Source: JAKFWI01 sp031398975
GTDB taxonomy: Bacteria; Pseudomonadota; Alphaproteobacteria; Caulobacterales; Aquidulcibacteraceae
Direction of reading: 5' to 3'
NCBI GenBank assembly: GCA_031398975.1
Contig: JANNOI010000001.1
Span: forward strand, 52,602 to 116,601
Length of the DNA: 64,000 bases
Shown: piece after piece, positions 8,431-16,664 of the stretch
How positions within the stretch are numbered: the first letter of the stretch is position 1
How the letters are laid out: every line of letters begins with the position of its first letter
The notes under the pieces: model-generated
Told to the model about the DNA's origin: nothing
Seen by the model: the letters and a program-made list of their open reading frames with translations, nothing else
The model's database searches: none
Made by a program: the position numbers and the translations under genes

Positions 8431-9648
8431 TTATGAGACAATATTTGTACTATATGAGACTTTAGCGACAGGCGGAACAGGCCGCAACAGCCGCGCCACC
8501 GCGATCCCGGCGAGGGCGGCGGCGCTGCACCCGGCGAAGGCGAGGATGGCGAAGCTCTGCATGCCGTAGCGCTGGGAGACCGCGCCGGCGAGCGCGCTGC
8601 CGGCGGCGCCGAACAGGATGAGCGCGCTGCCCGTCGCCGAGGCTACCCGCCCGCGCGGGTCCACCCGCACCGCGAGATCGAAAATATAAGGATAGACAAA
8701 CCAATAGAGCGCCACCCAGAGCGAGAACGAGATCCAGAACGCCCATGGCGAGCCCGAGACCAGGAACGCGAACGAAACCGCCCCGATCGCGATAAGCCCG
8801 AAGGCCAAAGGCGCCGCGACCCCGCGGCCCGTCCCGATCCGCGCCGCCGCCACCCCGCCTACGGCCCCGATCAGAGACACCACCGACATGCCCGAGCCGA
8901 GCTCGGCCCCGCGCAGGCCCACCCCCGCCCCGACCCGCTCCACGAACACGAACACACCGTTGGTGGCGATCGCGAACAGCCCCATCACGCCCATCACCGC
9001 CAGGATCGACAGCGCCCGCACCGGGCCGTGCGCGCCTGGAGCGTCGGTAGGCGGCGAGGCCTTCGCGCGCTCGGTCCTGAAGGGCATGGCCAGCAGCGGC
9101 AGGCTCAGCGCCAAGGCGTAGGCGGAAAGGCCCGCAAACACCCCCCCATGCCCGAACCGCTCCGAGCCAAAGCCCAGAGCCGGATTGAGGAGCGTCCCCA
9201 GCAGCAAGGAGATCACGCCCGCCGCCGCATAGGCGCGCGCGGGCGAGGCGGCGGCCGCCCCGGCCGCGGACGCGGTGGAATAGATCACCCCGAAGCCGAC
9301 GCCAGACAGAACGCGCCAGAACGCCAGCGCCCAGACCCCCTCAGCGGCCGCCGAAAGCGCCTGCGCCGCCAGCGCCAGGGCCGCGCCCGAGAGCGTCAGC
9401 GCCTTATGCGGCAGGCGGTGGATGAACGGGGAAAGCCCCACCATCACAAGCCCCATCGCCGCCATCTCCGCGGTGGACATCAGCGTGGCCTGCTGCACGT
9501 CGAGGCCGGCGCTGTCGATCAGCGCGCCGACGATCCAAGGGGTGGCGCTTTGGCTGGCGAGGCCAAGCGTGGTGCCCAGCCCGACGAGCCAGGTGACGCG
9601 GTCGGGCCAATAGGTGGAAAGCGATGCGGGAGCGGGCGGCCGGGCCAT
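8431..9648 (-). CDS. MFS transporter (probable sugar uptake)
   Basis: The 405-residue protein has the Major Facilitator profile of twelve hydrophobic segments with a cytoplasmic loop in the middle (RTERAKASPPTDAP). The first half shows VTWLVGLGTTLGLASQSATPW and the second SVVSLIGAVGGVAAARIGTG. It sits in the minus-strand run of beta-helix protein, MFS, mutarotase and fuconolactonase, so uptake of the released sugar (L-fucose, galactose or an oligomer) is the likely role. The substrate cannot be read from the sequence. Its last ten residues are encoded by DNA that doubles as the candidate operator of the next gene. Confidence 0.75.
   Translation of the reverse strand: MARPPAPASLSTYWPDRVTWLVGLGTTLGLASQSATPWIVGALIDSAGLDVQQATLMSTAEMAAMGLVMVGLSPFIHRLPHKALTLSGAALALAAQALSAAAEGVWALAFWRVLSGVGFGVIYSTASAAGAAAASPARAYAAAGVISLLLGTLLNPALGFGSERFGHGGVFAGLSAYALALSLPLLAMPFRTERAKASPPTDAPGAHGPVRALSILAVMGVMGLFAIATNGVFVFVERVGAGVGLRGAELGSGMSVVSLIGAVGGVAAARIGTGRGVAAPLAFGLIAIGAVSFAFLVSGSPWAFWISFSLWVALYWFVYPYIFDLAVRVDPRGRVASATGSALILFGAAGSALAGAVSQRYGMQSFAILAFAGCSAAALAGIAVARLLRPVPPVAKVSYSTNIVS
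8435..8460 (-). promoter_or_regulatory. Tandem GTCTC half-sites 21 bp apart, embedded in the end of the MFS gene
   Basis: Read on the minus strand, GTCTCATA occurs twice exactly 21 bases apart (plus-strand GAGAC at 8435-8439 and 8456-8460), 14 bases before the beta-helix start codon. The sites lie in codons for the last ten residues of the MFS protein (KVSYSTNIVS). Two helical turns between sites suits a dimeric regulator. Confidence 0.45.
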
Positions 9649-9689
9649 GGTTTTCCCTCGCGGAACAGCCCGCTGGCGGCAAGCCTATG

Positions 9690-10064
9690 TCACGTCTCGC
9701 TATTCGACAATGCAGTATTGTTATGTGAGACGATCGCGCCCTCCAGCCGGAACACCTGCTCCAGAGGCCGCCACGGATCGCCGCCGCCCTCGCCGGGCTC
9801 CAGGCACGCCGCGGTCAGCACCCGCCAGGCCTCGGCGCGGGGATCACGATCAAGCGCCTCCATATCCGCCTCGAAGTCCGCGCCCAGATAGGTGAAGGAG
9901 GCGAACAGCAGGTTTTCGGGCTCGTGCAGGTAGATCGTATAGTCGACGATATGGGCCGCCTGGAGCAGGGCGAGGATTTCGGGCCAGGGGGCGGCGTGCA
10001 GGGCGCGATACTCGGCGCTCTTCTCCGGCCGGAGCCGGGCGGTCCACCCCATGCGGCGGCTCAT
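9690..10064 (-). CDS. L-rhamnose/L-fucose mutarotase family protein
   Basis: The 124-residue protein matches the small dimeric L-rhamnose mutarotase family (RhaM/COG3254 type). It has GWTARLRPEKSAEYRALHAAPWPEIL at the N-terminus (His near residue 22), NYTIYL-like DYTIYLHEPENLLFASFTYLG, and DPRAEAWRVLTAACLEP. These enzymes interconvert the alpha and beta anomers of 6-deoxy-L-sugars and feed the beta-pyranose to a dehydrogenase. The start overlaps the stop of the fuconolactonase-like gene by 4 bases, so the two are translationally coupled. The C-terminal tail (IVSHNNTALSNSET) runs past the usual end of the family. Its codons carry a candidate operator for the MFS gene. Confidence 0.8.
   Translation of the reverse strand: MSRRMGWTARLRPEKSAEYRALHAAPWPEILALLQAAHIVDYTIYLHEPENLLFASFTYLGADFEADMEALDRDPRAEAWRVLTAACLEPGEGGGDPWRPLEQVFRLEGAIVSHNNTALSNSET
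9694..9731. promoter_or_regulatory. Candidate operator ahead of the MFS gene, inside the mutarotase 3' end
   Basis: GTCTC at 9694-9698 and GAGAC at 9727-9731 form the ends of an inverted repeat. Between them is an ACAAT-gcagt-ATTGT dyad. TTGTCGAA on the minus strand also occurs at the GH59 promoter. It lies about 45-85 bases upstream of the MFS start. Regulator assignment is inferred. Confidence 0.4.
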
Positions 10065-10912
10065 GCGGGCGGGTCCAGGCGATAGGCCGCGCGCGCGGCG
10101 CCGGCGAACAGCCAGGCCCGGTCCTGCGCGCTCAGATCGGCGGCCGCCGCCTCCGCCAGCGCGAGCCAGGCGGGGTAGGCGCTATGGAGGTTCACTACCG
10201 GCCAGTCGCTGCCCCACAGCACCCGCCGCGCCCCGAACGCGTCCAGGATCATGCGCGCCACATCGCTCGCGCGCCGGCGCATCGCCTCGGGCGGGATAGG
10301 CTGCGCCAGCCCGGAAAACTTGCAGGCCATATGCGGATAGGCGGCGAGATCGCGCATCAGCCCCGCCCATACGCTGGCAGACGAGACATCCTCCCCCGGC
10401 GCGCCGGCGTGGTCGAGAATGATCGCAAGACCGGGCGAGCGGTCGGCGCGGGCGAGCACGCCAGGCAGGTCGGCGTGCTCCACCAAGGCGTCGAGCGTGA
10501 GGCCGCGCTCCGCCAGCGCCTCCATCGCAGGATCGAGCGCGGGATCGGCCAGGCCCGCCGGCGTGCGACACTCCTCCCCAGCGACGCGCACGCCCTTCAG
10601 CGCGCCGCCGGCGGCGCCGGCCAGGGCCGCGATCCGCGCCGGCGCGTCCGGCGCCCAAAGGTCCGCCCAGCCGACGACGCCCGCATCGCTGGGCGTCGCG
10701 CCCGCGAGGTCGAGGAGGAAGCGCGTCTCGGCCTCGGTGCGGGCCGCCTGCACCAGCACGGTTCGCCCCACCCCCGCCTGCGCCAGCAGCGGGGCGAGAT
10801 GTTCGGGCAGGAAGTCGCGGCGGAGGGGCTCCAGATCGGGCGTCAGCCAGTCATAATCGCCCCGGTCGAGGCGCCAATAATGCTGGTGGCTGTCGAGGAT
10901 TGCGCCCGCCAC
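10061..10912 (-). CDS. Amidohydrolase family 2 sugar lactonase (L-fuconolactonase-like)
   Basis: The 283-residue protein is a COG3618-type amidohydrolase. It has DSHQHYWRLDRGDYDWLTP at the N-terminus with the metal-site HxH, TVLVQAARTEAET near 50, GVVGWADLWAP near 78, an ILDHAG motif near 163 and VLWGSDWPV near 235 with the catalytic Asp. Members hydrolyse L-fucono-1,5-lactone, L-rhamnonolactone and related lactones. Together with the adjacent mutarotase, sugar dehydrogenases and dehydratases this fits lactone opening in the oxidative fucose route. It sits 3 bases from the IclR gene and overlaps the mutarotase gene. Confidence 0.8.
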   Translation of the reverse strand: MAGAILDSHQHYWRLDRGDYDWLTPDLEPLRRDFLPEHLAPLLAQAGVGRTVLVQAARTEAETRFLLDLAGATPSDAGVVGWADLWAPDAPARIAALAGAAGGALKGVRVAGEECRTPAGLADPALDPAMEALAERGLTLDALVEHADLPGVLARADRSPGLAIILDHAGAPGEDVSSASVWAGLMRDLAAYPHMACKFSGLAQPIPPEAMRRRASDVARMILDAFGARRVLWGSDWPVVNLHSAYPAWLALAEAAAADLSAQDRAWLFAGAARAAYRLDPPA

Positions 10913-10915
10913 GGC

Positions 10916-11701
10916 TCACCGGCGCGGCAGGTCTTCGGCCAGCCCGATCTGGCCCGCCGTCTGGCGGATGCGCTGGATCAGGGCCTCAAATTCCGCCTCC
11001 TCGCAGCGCGCGGCGACGGTGATAGAGATGGCGGCCACGCCATAGCCGCTCGCGTCCCGGATCGGGGCGGCGACGCAGCGCGCCCCCAATTCGCATTCCT
11101 CCTGGTCGAGCGCGTAGCCGGCCTCGCGCACCGTCTCGATCTCCTTCAGCCACCGCGCGGGGTCGGTGATGGAATGGGGGGTGCGGCCGGGGAGGCCCGC
11201 GTCGGCGACCGCCTGCGCCAGCTTGGGATCGGCGTCGAACGCCACCAGGCATTTGCCGAGCGCGGTGACGTTCAAAGGCCGCCGCTGGCCGATGGCGGAG
11301 GACAGCGTCATCCGGTCCGGGCTTTCGGCCTTGTCCACATAGACGATCTCGAAGCCGTCGCGGATGCCCAGATTGATCGTGTGGCCCACCTCGCGGACGA
11401 AGCCGTCCATCGCCTCCTTGACGCGCCGGCGCAGCGTCGCCCAATTCCCGGCCATCGCGGCCAGCGCGATGATTTTCGGGCCAAGCTGCCACATCGGCCG
11501 CTTCGGCACGGCGGTGACCAGCCCGAATTCCTGCAGCTCGCTCAGGAAGCGGTAGGCGGTGGGACGCGAAAGGCCCGTGATCCGCAGCAATTCCGCGATG
11601 CTGACCCCGGACGGATCGCCGCTCTCGCCGACCGCGAACAGCAGCCGCAACGCCTTGCCGAGCGAGGTTTCCCGTTCGCTCTCCATCCGCCGTTCGTCCA
11701 T
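10916..11701 (-). CDS. IclR family transcriptional regulator
   Basis: The 261-residue protein has the IclR architecture. An N-terminal winged helix (LGKALRLLFAVGESGDPSGV, then SIAELLRITGLSRPTAYRFL) is followed by the effector-binding domain with HTINLGIRDGFEIVYVDKAES and PLNVTALGKCLVAF. Such regulators respond to small sugar-acid or keto-acid metabolites. It is divergent from the keto-deoxy-fuconate dehydrogenase gene and is cotranscribed with the lactonase, mutarotase, MFS and beta-helix genes. It is the obvious candidate to bind the repeated GTCTC/TTGTC half-sites of this island. Start may be ATG 11701 or 11686; neither has a strong ribosome site. Confidence 0.88.
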   Translation of the reverse strand: MDERRMESERETSLGKALRLLFAVGESGDPSGVSIAELLRITGLSRPTAYRFLSELQEFGLVTAVPKRPMWQLGPKIIALAAMAGNWATLRRRVKEAMDGFVREVGHTINLGIRDGFEIVYVDKAESPDRMTLSSAIGQRRPLNVTALGKCLVAFDADPKLAQAVADAGLPGRTPHSITDPARWLKEIETVREAGYALDQEECELGARCVAAPIRDASGYGVAAISITVAARCEEAEFEALIQRIRQTAGQIGLAEDLPRR

Positions 11702-11771
11702 CCAGGGCCGCCTTTTTCCAGTCTAGGCCAGATTCTAGGCCAGGGCGCGGGCCGATCGCCACTTGAAAACA

Positions 11772-11798
11772 GTCTCGATATAAGAAACACTTGTCTGA
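11772..11798 (+). promoter_or_regulatory. Tandem GTCTC/TTGTCTGA operator in the iclR-dehydrogenase divergent region
   Basis: GTCTCGATATA at 11772 and TTGTCTGA at 11791 place two GTC triplets 21 bases apart, the same spacing as the pair before the beta-helix gene. The GTCTC, ATA and TTGTCT blocks match between the two sites. Being between the regulator and its divergent neighbour it would also permit autoregulation. Confidence 0.45.
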
Positions 11799-11852
11799 AT
11801 GTTGCGACAATTTGCCTGCGGCGGGCTGGCTGGGATGGACGGAGCAACCGGG

Positions 11853-12620
11853 ATGCACGGGCCAAGAGGTGCGGTGGGGCGGCTGTCGGGCAAGCGCGTT
11901 CTGGTCACCGCCGCCGCACACGGCATCGGGCGCGCCTGCGCGGCGCTGTTCCGCACCGAGGGGGCGGAGGTGTGCGCCACCGACATCGACGCCGCCGGGC
12001 TGGAAAGCCTCGCAGCGCCGGGGATCGAAACGGCCCGGATCGACGGCGCCGATCCGGTCGCCCTGCAGGATTTTTTCCGGTCCGCAGGGACGTTCGACAG
12101 CGTCGTGCACTGCGTGGGCTACGTCCATAGCGGCACTGTGCTGGAATGCGGGCCGGAAGATTGGCGCCGCTCCTTCTCCGTCAATGTGGACAGTTTCTAC
12201 CTGCTGCTGCGCCACGTCCTGCCGCCGATGGTCGCCGCGGGGGCAGGCAGCGTGGCGTGCATCGCCTCGGTCGCCTCCTCGGTGAAGGGCCTGCCCAACC
12301 GCGCAGCCTATGGCGCCACCAAAGCCGCCATGATCGGGCTGGTGAAATCGGTGGCGGCCGATTTTGTGGCCAAGGGCGTGCGCTGCAACGCGGTGTGCCC
12401 CGGCACGATCACCTCCCCGTCCCTGCGCCAGCGCGTCCAGGATCTGGGCCAGACATTGGGCGACGACGCCGCCGCCGAACGCGCCTTCATCGAGCGCCAG
12501 CCGATGGGCAGGCTGGGCGCGCCCGAGGAGGTCGCCGCCATGTGCCTCTATCTCGCCAGCGATGAAAGCCGGTTCGTGACCGGCCAGGTGTTCAACATCG
12601 ACGGCGGCATGACGATCTAG
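11853..12620 (+). CDS. SDR family 2-keto-3-deoxy-L-fuconate-type dehydrogenase
   Basis: A classical short-chain dehydrogenase with the cofactor motif TAAAHGIGRA, the catalytic Ser in CIASVASSVKG, YGATKAA (Tyr-x3-Lys) and the late CPGTITSPSLRQR block. That last block resembles the CPGTVDTPSL found in 2-keto-3-deoxy-L-fuconate dehydrogenases and their animal DHRS6 relatives. The expected reaction oxidises the C4 hydroxyl of 2-keto-3-deoxy-L-fuconate to the 2,4-diketo acid with NAD+. Of three in-frame ATGs (11799, 11835, 11853) the last is chosen because GGAG at 11841-11844 is well spaced and the first abuts the candidate operator. First gene of the plus-strand catabolic run. Confidence 0.8.
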   Translation: MHGPRGAVGRLSGKRVLVTAAAHGIGRACAALFRTEGAEVCATDIDAAGLESLAAPGIETARIDGADPVALQDFFRSAGTFDSVVHCVGYVHSGTVLECGPEDWRRSFSVNVDSFYLLLRHVLPPMVAAGAGSVACIASVASSVKGLPNRAAYGATKAAMIGLVKSVAADFVAKGVRCNAVCPGTITSPSLRQRVQDLGQTLGDDAAAERAFIERQPMGRLGAPEEVAAMCLYLASDESRFVTGQVFNIDGGMTI

Positions 12621-12642
12621 CCGGCCCCTGAGGGAGAAGAGC

Positions 12643-13710
12643 GTGCTCGAGGGGTTTCAGATCGCCCTCTATGACGTCCCGAGCGACCGCCCCATCGGCG
12701 ATCGGCGGGTGCGGATCGAGCGTCTGCGGGTGGGCGCGCTGCAGCTGATCGACGCCTCTGGGCAGGAGGGCCTGGGCTTCTTTTCCTCACTCGAGGCGCC
12801 GTTTCCCGCGCACGCCCGGCTCCAGGCTTTCTTCGAGGACAGTGTCTGGCCCCAGCTTGTCGGGCGCGCTGCGGCAGGCCTCGCTCTGGCCGTTCCCGAA
12901 GCCGGACGCAAAGCCCTGCCGTTCAACCTGGATAATGCGATTGACCAGGCGCTCTGGGACCTCGCGGCCAAGCGCGCGGGGCTGCCGCTGCATCGCCTGC
13001 TCGGGGCGGGTGTGGACACAGTGGAGGCTTACGCCAGCGGCCTCTGCTACCCCTTGAGCGAGGCGGCGCTGCAGGACTTTTACGCCTGCGCGCGCGCAGA
13101 CGGGTACCGCGCGTTCAAACTCAAGGTTGGCCATCCGGATCCCGATTGGGACCTGCGCCGGCTCGCGGCGGTCGCGGAGGCCGTGGGCCCCGGCGCGCGC
13201 CTGATGGCGGACGCCAACGAGGCCTGGACCCCGCAAGAGACGCTGCGCCGGCTCGCGCTCTATCGGCGCGCGGGGTTTGAGTTGCACTGGATCGAGGATC
13301 CGATCGCGCGCGGCGATATTGAAGGCCTGCGCGCGCTCACGGCGTCGGGGTGCGGCGTGGCGATCAATGCGGGGGAGGTTCTGGACGCGGCCGGCCGGCT
13401 GGAATTGCTGCAGAACGACGCCGCAGACGTCGTCAACATCAATGACGGGATCAGCGACGGTCTGCGCATCGGGTGGGCCTGCGCCGCCAAGGGCCGTGCC
13501 GTCACGCTGGGCAACACGATCATGAATATCGGCGCCCATCTGGGCGCAGCGCTTCCGGGGCTCGATCTTGTCGAGGATTCGCGCCTGGCCTGGACGCAGC
13601 TTCTCGCCGCGCCGCTGGCGGTGGAGGAGGGCGCGTTCCGCTTGCCGGACCGGCCGGGCCACGGGCTCTCGCTATGCGCCGAGGCGTGCGCGGCGTTTGA
13701 GATCGGGTGA
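12643..13710 (+). CDS. Enolase-superfamily sugar-acid dehydratase (mandelate racemase/muconate lactonizing subgroup)
   Basis: The 355-residue protein starts at a GTG with AGGGAGAAGA upstream. It shows the barrel motifs of the mandelate racemase group: K159 and K161 in FKLKVG as catalytic bases, and metal ligands D190 (MADANEAW), E218 (WIEDP) and E245 (NAGEV). A late block LGNTIMNIGAHLGAA holds the histidine region. Enzymes of this fold abstract the C2 proton of aldonates and eliminate water to give 2-keto-3-deoxy acids. Its place between the keto-deoxy-fuconate dehydrogenase and a sugar dehydrogenase makes L-fuconate (or L-galactonate/D-arabinonate) the likely substrate. The second enolase-family enzyme nearby could share or replace this role. 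Confidence 0.75.
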   Translation: MLEGFQIALYDVPSDRPIGDRRVRIERLRVGALQLIDASGQEGLGFFSSLEAPFPAHARLQAFFEDSVWPQLVGRAAAGLALAVPEAGRKALPFNLDNAIDQALWDLAAKRAGLPLHRLLGAGVDTVEAYASGLCYPLSEAALQDFYACARADGYRAFKLKVGHPDPDWDLRRLAAVAEAVGPGARLMADANEAWTPQETLRRLALYRRAGFELHWIEDPIARGDIEGLRALTASGCGVAINAGEVLDAAGRLELLQNDAADVVNINDGISDGLRIGWACAAKGRAVTLGNTIMNIGAHLGAALPGLDLVEDSRLAWTQLLAAPLAVEEGAFRLPDRPGHGLSLCAEACAAFEIG

Positions 13711-13718
13711 GGGCGAAG

Positions 13719-14513
13719 ATGGAGCAGGCGCAACACGTATCGCTCGCAGGTCAGGTCGCCCTCGTCACGGGCGCGCGCCAGGGCATCGGCTACGCGATCG
13801 CCGCGCGCCTCGCCCAGGCCGGCGCGCGGGTGGCGGTGTCCGATCGCGACGGGCCGGGCGCGGAGGCGGCCGCCGAGCGCCTGCGCGCCGCGGGCGGAGA
13901 GGCGCTCGCGCTGGAGCTGGACGTCTCGAACCCCGCCGCGGCGGCGGCGGGCGTGGCCGCGATCGCCGCCGCCTGGGGCCGGCTCGACATCCTTGTCAAC
14001 AATGCCGGGATCGTCGACGTAACCGGCTTCGACGCCCTGACTTTGGACCATTATCACGCGGTGCTGAAGGTCAATCTGGACGGTGCCTTGATCGTGACGA
14101 TGGCGGCCGCGCCGCTGATGCGCGCCGGCGGCCCGGGCGGGCGCATCCTCAACGTCGCCTCCATAATGGGGCTGCGCGGCAGCGTCGGGGCGTTGTCCTA
14201 TTCGACCGCCAAGGGCGGGATGGTCAATCTGACGCGCGCGCTCGCCTGCGATCTCGCCAAGGACGGCATCGTCGTGAACGCGCTGGCGCCCGGCTTCATC
14301 GATACGCCGATGTCGATCCTGCCGGACGGGGCGTATGAGTTCGATCAGCCCTGGTTCAAAGACATCTATCTCAAATACGGCCGCATCCCCCTGGGCCGGC
14401 CCGGCCTGCCGGAGGATGTCGCGGGCCCGGCCTTGTTCCTCTGCAGCGCGGATGCGCTGTATGTTACAGGGCAGGTCTTGTCCGTCGATGGCGGCCTGTC
14501 CGCGACGTTCTGA
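13719..14513 (+). CDS. SDR family sugar 1-dehydrogenase (L-fucose dehydrogenase candidate)
   Basis: A classical SDR with LVTGARQGIGYAIAARL at the N-terminus, NNAGIVD, the catalytic Ser in NVASIMGLRGS, and SYSTAKGGM carrying the Tyr-x3-Lys pair. The C-terminal TGQVLSVDGGLSATF ends the family fold. The start at 13719 has GAGGGCGAAG directly upstream. A GTG at 13707 overlapping the previous stop is the alternative. The expected reaction is NAD(P)+-dependent oxidation of the beta-pyranose at C1 to the lactone, feeding the lactonase. It overlaps or nearly touches both neighbours in a tight run. SDR specificity cannot be read directly, so the substrate is inferred from context. Confidence 0.7.
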   Translation: MEQAQHVSLAGQVALVTGARQGIGYAIAARLAQAGARVAVSDRDGPGAEAAAERLRAAGGEALALELDVSNPAAAAAGVAAIAAAWGRLDILVNNAGIVDVTGFDALTLDHYHAVLKVNLDGALIVTMAAAPLMRAGGPGGRILNVASIMGLRGSVGALSYSTAKGGMVNLTRALACDLAKDGIVVNALAPGFIDTPMSILPDGAYEFDQPWFKDIYLKYGRIPLGRPGLPEDVAGPALFLCSADALYVTGQVLSVDGGLSATF

Positions 14514-14514
14514 C

Positions 14515-15528
14515 TTGGCCCCTCCCGCGCCCCCTTTCGTCAGGATCGCTTCGCCGCATGTGCAGGCGCAGGTGGAGACTTTGGCGGGGCGGGTCTGGGA
14601 TCCGCGTTTTCGCCTGCCGGACGGGCGCTTCGTCGCGCCGCTGGCGAAAGCACCGTGGGCGGACGATCCCGGCATGCTGGAAGACGATGAGATCCCTGGT
14701 CACCTGAAGCGCCTGGGCGGGGAATTCCTGGGCCTGCCCTTCGGCGGCCAGCCTCTGGCGCAGGCGGTTGCGGGCTGGCCGGAAGGCGGCGGCGACGCGG
14801 CCCTGCACGGCCCGGCGGCGAATGCGGTCTGGCGGTTCACCCGCGCGGCGGGGGACCGTGCGCGCCTGCGTCTCGAGTATCCGGAAGGCCCCATCGCCTA
14901 TGCGGAGCGGATCGTGCGCTGCGCGCCCCATCGCGCCGCGCTGCTGGTGGAGGCGCGCATCCACGCGCGGGCGCCGGCGCAGATCCCGTGCGGGTTCCAT
15001 CCGGTGTTTCGCTTGCCCGACCGCGCCGGCGCGCTCGACGTGTCTTGCGTGTTCGACGCGGGCTTCTCCTATCCCGGACCGTTAAGCGAGCATTCCCGAG
15101 CCCGCCCCGGCGGGACCTTTCGCAACCTCGATCGCACGCCTGCTATCGGCGGGGGAACGGCGGATTTTTCGCGCCTCCCGCATGGCCCCCCGAGGGAGGA
15201 TCTGGCGCAGCTCTGCGGCATGCGGGGGCCGGTCACGGTGCGCTATTTGGAGGAAGGCTTCGAGGCGCGGCTGGACTGGGACCGCACTTTGCTTCCCCAT
15301 TGTCTGATCTGGATCTCCGATCGCGGCGTCTCAGGCAGGCCTTGGGAGGGACGCTTCCGCGGTCTGGGGATCGAGCCGTGCGCCTCTGCGTTCGATCTTC
15401 CGGGCGCGGTCTCGGCCGGAGAAAACCCCTTGTCCCGAGCGGGCTGGACAACCTCTTTAAGCATCACGCCGGCGCGCCCGGCGCGGCTTCGTTTGCGCCT
15501 GGAAATCCTTCCGCTGCGCCAGACTTGA
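14515..15528 (+). CDS. Aldose 1-epimerase-like (galactose mutarotase fold) protein
   Basis: About 337 residues, rich in beta strands. Parts resembling the aldose 1-epimerase/DUF4432 fold include LPFGGQPLAQAVAGWPEG with GDAALHGPAANAVWRF (a HG-containing strand), AERIVRCAPHRAALLVEARI, IPCGFHPVFRLPD and LLPHCLIWISDRG. The start is taken as TTG 14515, 1 base after the preceding stop. The upstream part of the open frame overlaps the SDR gene and reads like antisense noise. No strong ribosome site is visible, so coupling to the SDR is likely. It could interconvert sugar anomers for the dehydrogenase or bind a sugar. It lies immediately before the second enolase-family enzyme. Confidence 0.55.
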   Translation: MAPPAPPFVRIASPHVQAQVETLAGRVWDPRFRLPDGRFVAPLAKAPWADDPGMLEDDEIPGHLKRLGGEFLGLPFGGQPLAQAVAGWPEGGGDAALHGPAANAVWRFTRAAGDRARLRLEYPEGPIAYAERIVRCAPHRAALLVEARIHARAPAQIPCGFHPVFRLPDRAGALDVSCVFDAGFSYPGPLSEHSRARPGGTFRNLDRTPAIGGGTADFSRLPHGPPREDLAQLCGMRGPVTVRYLEEGFEARLDWDRTLLPHCLIWISDRGVSGRPWEGRFRGLGIEPCASAFDLPGAVSAGENPLSRAGWTTSLSITPARPARLRLRLEILPLRQT

Positions 15529-15536
15529 GGAACGAT

Positions 15537-16664
15537 ATGCGCGACCTCGCCATTGACCGCATCGAAGTGCTGACAGTCGGCCCGCCTACGGAGCGCTTGT
15601 CCTGGGCGCTTGGCATGGAAGGGCAATATATGACCTCCATCCTGCTGCGGCTGACCACGCGCGGCGGGCTTATCGGGCTCGCCAACGCCTGCAGCTATTC
15701 CGACCGCGCCTATGATTTCTCCGTCGCCGAGACGCTGCGCCCGATGCTGGCCGATCTGATCGGCCGCTCGCCCCTGGAACGCGAGGCGATCTGGCGCGAA
15801 ACCCATTCTAAGACGCTGCCGCGCGCGCCCCAGGCGCAATCGCTCATCGACGTGGCGCTGTGGGATCTCGCCGCCAAGGCGGCGGGCCTGCCGCTTTATC
15901 AGCTGTTAGGCGGCGCGCGGGGCGAGATCGCGGCTTATGCCAGCACGCCCTTGCTTGAGAGCGCGGAGGCTTATGTCGATTGCGTCGCGGATCTGCGCAG
16001 CCAGGGCTTCAAGGCGGTGAAGTTTCATTGCTGGTGCGAGCCAGACTTGGATCTCGCCATGATCGAGAAGGTCGACGCCGCCTTCGGGCGGACGGACTTG
16101 GCCTTCATGCTCGACGTGGAGCAGCGCTATCACCGGGACGGCGCGCTGCGGGTGGGCCGCGTGATCGGGGAGTTGGGCTATGCCTGGTTCGAGGCCCCGC
16201 TCGATGATTACGACCTCTCGGGCTACCGCCATCTCACGCGCGCGCTCACGGTGCCCGTGATCCCCGCGGGCAATTCCATCACCGATTATCGCCTCATCGC
16301 CTTTGCGCTGGAGCAGGGATGCTGGAGCAAGGTGCGCATCGACGTGATGGTGAGCGGGGGGCTGACGGGCGCACTGAAGATCATGCATCTGGCGGCCTGC
16401 CACGGCGTGGACGTGGAATTGCAATGCTGGGGCTATACGCTGCACCAGGCCGCCAATCTGCACCTGATGTTGGGCCAGCCCAACGCGTCCTATTTCGAGC
16501 AGCCCACCCAGTATGACGTGTTCGAATACGGCGCGACGGGCGCGATCCGGACCGGGCCGGACGGCATGGTGCGCGCGCCGGAGGGCCCGGGCCTCGGTTT
16601 CGATATCGACAGGGCGGCGGTCGAGGCGGCGCTGCTGGGGCGGATCGAAGTCAGGGCGGGGTGA
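15537..16664 (+). CDS. Second enolase-superfamily (mandelate racemase group) enzyme with unusual metal-ligand position
   Basis: 375 residues starting at ATG 15537 behind TTGAGGAACGAT. The fold motifs are clear: SLIDVALWDLAAKAAGLPLYQLLGG near 102-126, GFKAVKFHCW with K162 and H164 where the catalytic KxK normally stands, D193 (MLDVEQRY), E219 (FEAPLDD) and then IPAGNSITD. There the usual third metal ligand Glu appears to be Asn246. A late ELQCWGYTLHQAANLHLML block follows. It is probably a dehydratase or cycloisomerase for a sugar acid or its lactone, distinct from the neighbour at 12643. Its stop overlaps the convergent aldo/keto reductase stop by 14 bases. Confidence 0.7.
   Translation: MRDLAIDRIEVLTVGPPTERLSWALGMEGQYMTSILLRLTTRGGLIGLANACSYSDRAYDFSVAETLRPMLADLIGRSPLEREAIWRETHSKTLPRAPQAQSLIDVALWDLAAKAAGLPLYQLLGGARGEIAAYASTPLLESAEAYVDCVADLRSQGFKAVKFHCWCEPDLDLAMIEKVDAAFGRTDLAFMLDVEQRYHRDGALRVGRVIGELGYAWFEAPLDDYDLSGYRHLTRALTVPVIPAGNSITDYRLIAFALEQGCWSKVRIDVMVSGGLTGALKIMHLAACHGVDVELQCWGYTLHQAANLHLMLGQPNASYFEQPTQYDVFEYGATGAIRTGPDGMVRAPEGPGLGFDIDRAAVEAALLGRIEVRAG

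Noticed and set aside
9690..10064. Calling the mutarotase rhaM specifically for rhamnose
   Set aside because: No rhamnose isomerase, kinase or aldolase is near, and the neighbours fit an oxidative 6-deoxysugar route, so only the family name is given.
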